Shown here: in pieces, positions 60,115 through 64,000 of the stretch
Position numbering within the stretch: the first letter of the stretch is position 1
Layout of the letters: every line of letters begins with the position of its first letter
NCBI RefSeq assembly: GCF_014323565.1
Contig: NZ_CP058669.1
Span: 124,001-188,000 of the forward strand
Direction: 5' to 3'
DNA length: 64,000 bases
Source: Hyphobacterium sp. CCMP332
GTDB taxonomy: Bacteria; Pseudomonadota; Alphaproteobacteria; Caulobacterales; Maricaulaceae
Position numbers and translations under genes: made by a program
The notes under the pieces: model-generated
Database searches by the model: none
Seen by the model: only the letters and a program-made list of their open reading frames with translations
Told to the model about the DNA's origin: nothing

Positions 60115-60576
60115 ATGTTTTCCAATATTCATAGTTCTCCGAAGACCAAAAAACACGCGCCAAAAGCTGGGCTTCCCGCGTTTATGGGCGCGGTCATCAT
60201 CGCCGTGGTCGCGGGTTCTGCGCCAGCTTTTGCCCATTGCGAACGGCATGTTTATAATTATTCTAATTCTACGTGGCATTTCGAGATACCGGGCCAACCG
60301 AGCAATAACATTGTCGATTATTATATTCAGCCGGGAGAGAGTCGATCGTTTTGGATTGTGACTGATGGCACAAGTAGAGAGATTAGGCTTAGCCTTGGGG
60401 GATTTGTTCATAGCGCACGGTTGAATGGGTCAAGCTGTCACATCGACCACAGCGGCGACACCGAAGACCCAGACTTTTACAATTGTTTCACTTGGAACGA
60501 CCCAGCGGATGGAGATGTGTCGATTGGCAGAGCCAGAAATCCTGAGAGATGTACAAATAACGACGATCTGTTCTAA
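60115..60576 (+). CDS. Small secreted Cys-containing protein of unknown function
   Basis: The 153-residue protein has a long N-region and a membrane/signal segment (about 25-42: AFMGAVIIAVVAGSAPAFA, cut before HCERH). The ~110-residue mature part has four Cys (HCERH, SSCHID, NCFTW, ERCTN), suggesting two disulfides. It is aromatic- and Asn-rich (VYNYSNSTWHFEIP) with a beta-sandwich-like pattern. The start at 60115 is preferred to 60055. The island location suggests cargo. No family is recognised. Confidence 0.6.
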   Translation: MFSNIHSSPKTKKHAPKAGLPAFMGAVIIAVVAGSAPAFAHCERHVYNYSNSTWHFEIPGQPSNNIVDYYIQPGESRSFWIVTDGTSREIRLSLGGFVHSARLNGSSCHIDHSGDTEDPDFYNCFTWNDPADGDVSIGRARNPERCTNNDDLF

Positions 60577-60694
60577 TTGGCATTAGGGCGATCATGGGGG
60601 CCCGAGGCCTTGGCGTGTTTGACCCGCGCCCCTTGGTTCCCCCGCTTATTTTGAAAATCTGGCGCCTTCGACGGGTCGTCACCGCAATCCGACG

Positions 60695-61621
60695 TTATTC
60701 ACGCAAAACATCCACCGCGATTGGACAATGGTCTGACGGTTGGCGCTCCGGTTCTTCAACGAATGTGGTCTCGTTGAAGCTCCCCATAACATAGGCATCG
60801 TATGCCGCATCGTTGAACACGATGAAGTCGATGAACTCGCGATATCGTGGATTACAGCGTGGGCCAGTTCCTGCACCTGCAATGTGAAGCGATGATGGAT
60901 TGCCATCATTCAGATCATTCCAAAATTCATCTCCGGGCGTTTCCATGCGGCGGTTGAAATCACCCGCCATGATCACTGGGACACCATTCGCGGATTGTTC
61001 ATCGATCCACGCTTCCAATACGCCCAGCTGTTCAAATAGAATGGGGCACGCATCACGATCTTGCCCGGTGAAACAACCTGATTTCAGGTGGAGGCTGATC
61101 AGTTCAAGCGGATGTTCACCTTCAAGGGCAACACGAACCCCCGGACGAAGCCCTCCATACCCTTCAACATCCAAGGTGTTCAGATCAGGCAGCCGCCGAT
61201 GCTCGATGCCGTCGCGAACAACAATGGCGGTCCTTTGCATTCCCAGACGTTGATCAGGATTGTCATAGCAAGCGGGCCAGTTTGTATTGGGAATGGCACG
61301 GTCATCCACATGAATTGCCCATCCATCGTCAAATACACGTGCAATTGCCGCCTCGCTCTCGACTTCCTGTAGGAACCAGATATCGGCATCCACTTGGTCG
61401 ATGTAGGCCTGCATTAGCGCATAGTCGTCGTCAGTCCGTGCGCGGCACCCCTCGCCATTGTCATCCGCCAAGTGTTCCACATTCCATGCCGCCAGACGGA
61501 TTGTGTCGTCGAAAGATGATTGGGCTTGGATTGGTTGATCAGTTGATGGAGCGATGCAGCCTGATACCAGAACACACAACAGGGCGACAAAGGCTGGCGT
61601 TATTTTATGGGGCATCATCAA
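60695..61621 (-). CDS. Secreted lipoprotein of the endonuclease/exonuclease/phosphatase family
   Basis: The 308-residue protein has a lipoprotein signal with lipobox VSGC (Cys22). The EEP fold is complete: LAAWNVEHLAD (metal Asn), WFLQEVE (Glu), LISLHLKSGCF (His), VIMAGDFNRRME (Asp/Asn), EFIDFIVFND (Asp) and QPSDHCPIAVD (Asp-His). It could be a surface nuclease or phosphodiesterase. It sits inside the 74-bp inverted-repeat pair. Its start region is just before the right repeat copy. Confidence 0.85.
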   Translation of the reverse strand: MMMPHKITPAFVALLCVLVSGCIAPSTDQPIQAQSSFDDTIRLAAWNVEHLADDNGEGCRARTDDDYALMQAYIDQVDADIWFLQEVESEAAIARVFDDGWAIHVDDRAIPNTNWPACYDNPDQRLGMQRTAIVVRDGIEHRRLPDLNTLDVEGYGGLRPGVRVALEGEHPLELISLHLKSGCFTGQDRDACPILFEQLGVLEAWIDEQSANGVPVIMAGDFNRRMETPGDEFWNDLNDGNPSSLHIAGAGTGPRCNPRYREFIDFIVFNDAAYDAYVMGSFNETTFVEEPERQPSDHCPIAVDVLRE

Positions 61622-61663
61622 TTGTTCTCAATTCAAATGCAGGACCAAATGGGGCTCAGGTCA

Positions 61664-61737
61664 ATGACCGCAACCCGCAATGATCAAATATCACCCAAAT
61701 CAACCCTTGCTAAACGGGGGCCGTCCACACATGACAG
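61664..61737 (+). repeat. 74-bp inverted repeat, right copy
   Basis: This copy (ATGACCGCAACCCGCAATGA... to ...CACATGACAG) pairs with the reverse complement of 59051-59124 with four mismatches by my alignment. It lies 43 bases from the EEP lipoprotein start and just before an IS6-like terminus at 61774-61811. Confidence 0.85.
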
Positions 61738-61773
61738 TGCCGCGGCATGGGTTCTTCATCCGCCGAAAATATC

Positions 61774-61811
61774 GCCTAACCCGCTAACGCCGAGTTTCTT
61801 CTGACAAAGCC
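61774..61811. mobile_element. Second IS6-like terminus
   Basis: On the minus strand from 61811 it reads GGCTTTGTCAGAAGAAACTC, close to the terminus at 58345-58385 (shared ACCCGCTAA...GTTTC..CTGACA pattern on the plus strand) and IS6-type ends. No transposase gene is attached on its left. It is a solo end or a decayed copy. Confidence 0.5.
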
Positions 61812-61814
61812 ATA

Positions 61815-62207
61815 TTATGGATAGCAGCCTACATAATCGTCTGCCGCATTTCGGAGGGTATTTGCAATTGAGTGAAAGGCTAGAAATTCCGAAAACTCTT
61901 CACTTTCATAACGTGCATCTAGAAACCCTCGCGGTTCCGACAAATTTTTTAAGCAACTAAGCGTCTGATCGTCGAAATTCATCATAATATGGTAATCTGC
62001 ATTCTCATCTCTTGATTCAATGGTTTCAAAGTACAATATCCCATTAACTTCAATTATGAATCCATCTACAGTAATAAACTCCCCGTCATAAAACCCTGCC
62101 TCTATTCCAGTTTGGTTTCCTATTTGCAGCCTATCTTCTTCTGCGCCATAACAAGATGTGATCAATGCTGAAATAATCGCAACGAGTAGGTATTTAGCAA
62201 GTCCCAT
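61815..62207 (-). CDS. AT-rich small lipoprotein-like protein
   Basis: From ATG 62207 the 130-residue protein has a signal peptide with candidate lipobox ITSC (MGLAKYLLVAIISALITSC). The mature part is beta-rich and acidic: FYDGEFITVDGFIIEVNGILYFETIESRDENADYHIMMNF, with two more Cys (SCLKN and the terminal GCYP). Its low GC content contrasts with the core genome, consistent with acquisition. The stop lies 3 bases from an IS6-like end, so the C-terminus could be truncated. Confidence 0.6.
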   Translation of the reverse strand: MGLAKYLLVAIISALITSCYGAEEDRLQIGNQTGIEAGFYDGEFITVDGFIIEVNGILYFETIESRDENADYHIMMNFDDQTLSCLKNLSEPRGFLDARYESEEFSEFLAFHSIANTLRNAADDYVGCYP

Positions 62208-62763
62208 TTGTATATACTCTTTCTGCTTCTGCATCATCAGACCCTGAAAGGGGAGTGAGCGGGATTCGATGCCACAAGACGGATCGCCGTCAATGGCACC
62301 AAACAAACGTTTTTGTAAGCTGGCGTTATTGGTGTTCAAAGTCGAGGCGCCTTTAAACCAAGCCCTTATGACGCTTCACCGGCACACCATATGCGGGCTT
62401 CACTGAAATTGGATCACTACATTTCAAGCCCTTGAAGCACAGGATCAAAAGTTCGGTGATCGCAAACGTTCTTTGTGGACGGCATGAACCTGCGTCAACA
62501 CTGGCGTCTCTATGGTGAGGGTCGTCATGAGGCGCTCATAGGCGCGCTCGGCACGTCGCTCATATGCAATGACATCGCCGGATCAAAACACTCGCCAGCG
62601 AGCGCCTGAGGCGACGGCAGATGTTGAGCCTTTTGTAACTCCGTAGGCTCCAGCAGCCATATGGGGAGGAAAATAAAAATATTCCGGAATGAACACAAAC
62701 GAGTGGGCGCTTTATGCAAGGCTCATTCTAAGACTTCGATCCTTATATGAGATTCAAGAGCGA
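62208..62763. other. Gene-free stretch with degraded sequence
   Basis: About 550 bases contain only short broken frames. On the minus strand 62470-62600 codes AYERRAERAYERLMTTLTIETPVLTQVHAVHKERL before a stop, which may be the end of a degraded gene, but I cannot assign it. No tRNA, repeat or promoter is clear. Confidence 0.5.
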
Positions 62764-63058
62764 CTAGTTCTCAACGGTAGCACTCGCAAAGTCGCGGTCT
62801 AATTCCAGCTTTTGTATGGCCTCCTTGAGTGTGCGGATTCCGAGCACTACGCGGATCAGCAACCATCCTATTCCGACTGCAACAAGACCGCATAGGAAGC
62901 GGAAGGAAAAAACCAAACCGGAGAAGATGAGGTTGTCGGGGTTATTTGAAACGCGAGAAACTGCGAGTCCGAAAACTTCGAACTGTCCGTCGTCAGGACA
63001 TTTGGCACAGATTGCGGCGTGATCGTTTGGAGCATCGGCCTCGTCTGGTGGGTTGATA
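62764..63058 (-). pseudogene. Membrane protein fragment disrupted by an IS3-type element
   Basis: The in-frame segment after the IS boundary encodes CPDDGQFEVFGLAVSRVSNNPDNLIF, then two hydrophobic stretches (LVFSFRFLCGLVAVGIGWLLI) and a helix ending DFASATVEN. No Met start lies between the IS transposase stop at 63059 and this segment; the only upstream ATG (63123) is inside the IS gene. The original 5' end was therefore probably separated by the IS insertion. Confidence 0.5.
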
Positions 63059-64000
63059 TTAGGCGGCGAGTTTGCGGTGTTGCAAGCGCCGATGTTCGAG
63101 CGTCTGTCGCTTGATCCTTTCACGTTGTTTGATGATGGTTTGTGCTCTGCCGAAGTAGGCGTCTGCAGGCGTCACATTGTTCAGGCTCTCGTGGTAACGT
63201 TGATGATTGTAGTGTTCGACGAACGCTTCGATCTGCGTTTCGAGGTCGCCGGGCAGGAAGTAGTTTTCCAACAGAATGCGGTTCTTGAGGGTCTGGTGCC
63301 AGCGCTCGATCTTGCCTTGCGTCTGCGGATGGAAGGGTGCGCCGCGAACATGGCTCATGCGCCGGGCCTCGATGTAGTCTGCTAGCTCGCCCGCGATGTA
63401 GCTCGGCCCATTGTCGCTAAGCAGTCTGGGTTTGTGCATCACGGTAGCCTGGTCGCAGCCTGAAGCGGCGAGCGCCATGTCCAGCGTGTCGGTGACGTCC
63501 TCGGCGCGCATGGTCGAACACAGCTTCCAGGCGATGATGTAGCGCGAGTAATCGTCGAGCACGGTCGACAGATACATCCTGCCCCAACCAATGATCTTGA
63601 AGTAGGTAAAATCGGTCTGCCACATCTCGTTCACCCGGGTCGTCTGGGTATGGAAGCGATCAGCAGCCTTGATCACCACATAGGCTGGGCTGGTAATCAG
63701 ATCATGGGCCTTCAACAGCCGGTAAACCGTAGCCTCAGACACGAAGTAGCGCGTCTCGTCAGTGAACCGCACAGCCAGTTCCCGTGGGCTGAGCTCGGAC
63801 TGCTCCAGCGCCAGTTCGATAATCTGACCGTGGATGTCGGGCGGGATGCGGTTCCAGACCCGGCTCGGCGTCGATGGCAGGTCCGCCAACGCTTCGGGCC
63901 CTCCTTCCAGATACCGGTCATACCAGCGATAGAAGGTTCGCCGCGCTATACCCAGCCTCTCAAGCGTGACCTTGGCAGGCAAGGGGGACTGCTCGACGAG
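63059..64000 (-). CDS. IS3-type transposase (orfB part), cut by the window edge
   Basis: The frame is open to the window end (LVEQSPLPAKVTLERLGIARRTFYRWYDRYLEGG) and the Met at 63982 need not be the true start. The helix-turn-helix is followed by the rve catalytic core: TDFTYFKIIGWGRMYLSTVLDDYSRY (Asp), LSDNGPSYIAGEL (Asp) and QGKIERWHQTLKNRI (Glu), i.e. DDE with a spacing near 35 between D2 and E. It resembles IS3-family orfB. The N-terminal part and the second terminus are outside the window. Confidence 0.85.
   Translation of the reverse strand, partial: LVEQSPLPAKVTLERLGIARRTFYRWYDRYLEGGPEALADLPSTPSRVWNRIPPDIHGQIIELALEQSELSPRELAVRFTDETRYFVSEATVYRLLKAHDLITSPAYVVIKAADRFHTQTTRVNEMWQTDFTYFKIIGWGRMYLSTVLDDYSRYIIAWKLCSTMRAEDVTDTLDMALAASGCDQATVMHKPRLLSDNGPSYIAGELADYIEARRMSHVRGAPFHPQTQGKIERWHQTLKNRILLENYFLPGDLETQIEAFVEHYNHQRYHESLNNVTPADAYFGRAQTIIKQRERIKRQTLEHRRLQHRKLAA

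Overview
The window looks like a chromosomal segment of a stalked-bacterium-type alphaproteobacterium (Caulobacterales / Maricaulales / Hyphomonadaceae-like). The support is gene content: an RpoH sigma factor, the PHA repressor PhaR, an FtsEX pair with a divergent zinc-ribbon DUF3426 gene, a TIGR02302/DUF4175 membrane protein beside argH, COQ7, an ExoD-family protein, GluQRS, a HIG1 twin-TM protein next to a PduO cobalamin adenosyltransferase, and a perfect TTAA-N7-TTAA CtrA box. The genes are high in G+C, dense, and many neighbours share 4-bp ATGA overlaps. No rRNA, CRISPR array or replication origin was seen.

Layout. 1-10.8 kb: an unusual membrane-spanning serine protease, YhhN, a DUF481 outer-membrane protein, rpoH, a TetR regulator, a secreted SCP2-like/cupin protein, an RluA-family pseudouridine synthase, a redoxin-2OG dioxygenase fusion, folE and cysS. 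10.8-21.8 kb: NifU-like, yidD, thrS, an O-antigen-ligase-type protein and a GT2; HMG-CoA lyase and an ArnT-like transferase divergent from a DPM-type GT2; two tiny coupled ORFs behind a CtrA box; phaR and phaB. 21.8-35 kb: gloB, DUF985, hisC, DUF2125, plsC, ydcF, ftsEX, DUF3426, TIGR02302, a 42-residue LptM-like lipoprotein, argH and a TlpA-like thioredoxin. 35-57.6 kb: etfBA, yceI, pduO, HIG1, a Rieske oxygenase, EamA, gluQ, HNH, coq7-dsbB, exoD, tRNA-Leu, selO, pgeF, an S1/P1 nuclease, a PKHD hydroxylase, and a nucleoside hydrolase / ribokinase / 2OG oxygenase operon.

At about 57.7 kb the character changes. The 3' half of a tRNA-Arg(CCU) gene, cut at the anticodon loop, marks a probable integration junction. 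From there to the end, the sequence is more AT-rich and patchy. It holds an IS6-like transposase fragment and a second IS6-like end, an IS3 orfA stump, a 74-bp inverted repeat pair 2.5 kb apart, a tRNA-Gly(CCC) with a broken acceptor stem, small secreted or lipoprotein cargo, an intact secreted EEP-family nuclease/phosphatase plus a relic of another, and an IS3-type transposase running off the right edge. No integrase is visible, so the element is either decayed or extends beyond the window.

The genes suggest several themes: surface glycan synthesis and transfer (13.8-19.3 kb), envelope assembly and division (25.7-33.3 kb), electron transfer (35.4-37.0 kb), and scavenging of extracellular nucleic acid (52.4-57.6 kb). 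The items most worth follow-up are the protease whose catalytic domain is split by a membrane hairpin, the CtrA-box micro-operon, the oxygenase in the nucleoside salvage operon, and the layered mobile debris at the tRNA-bounded island.
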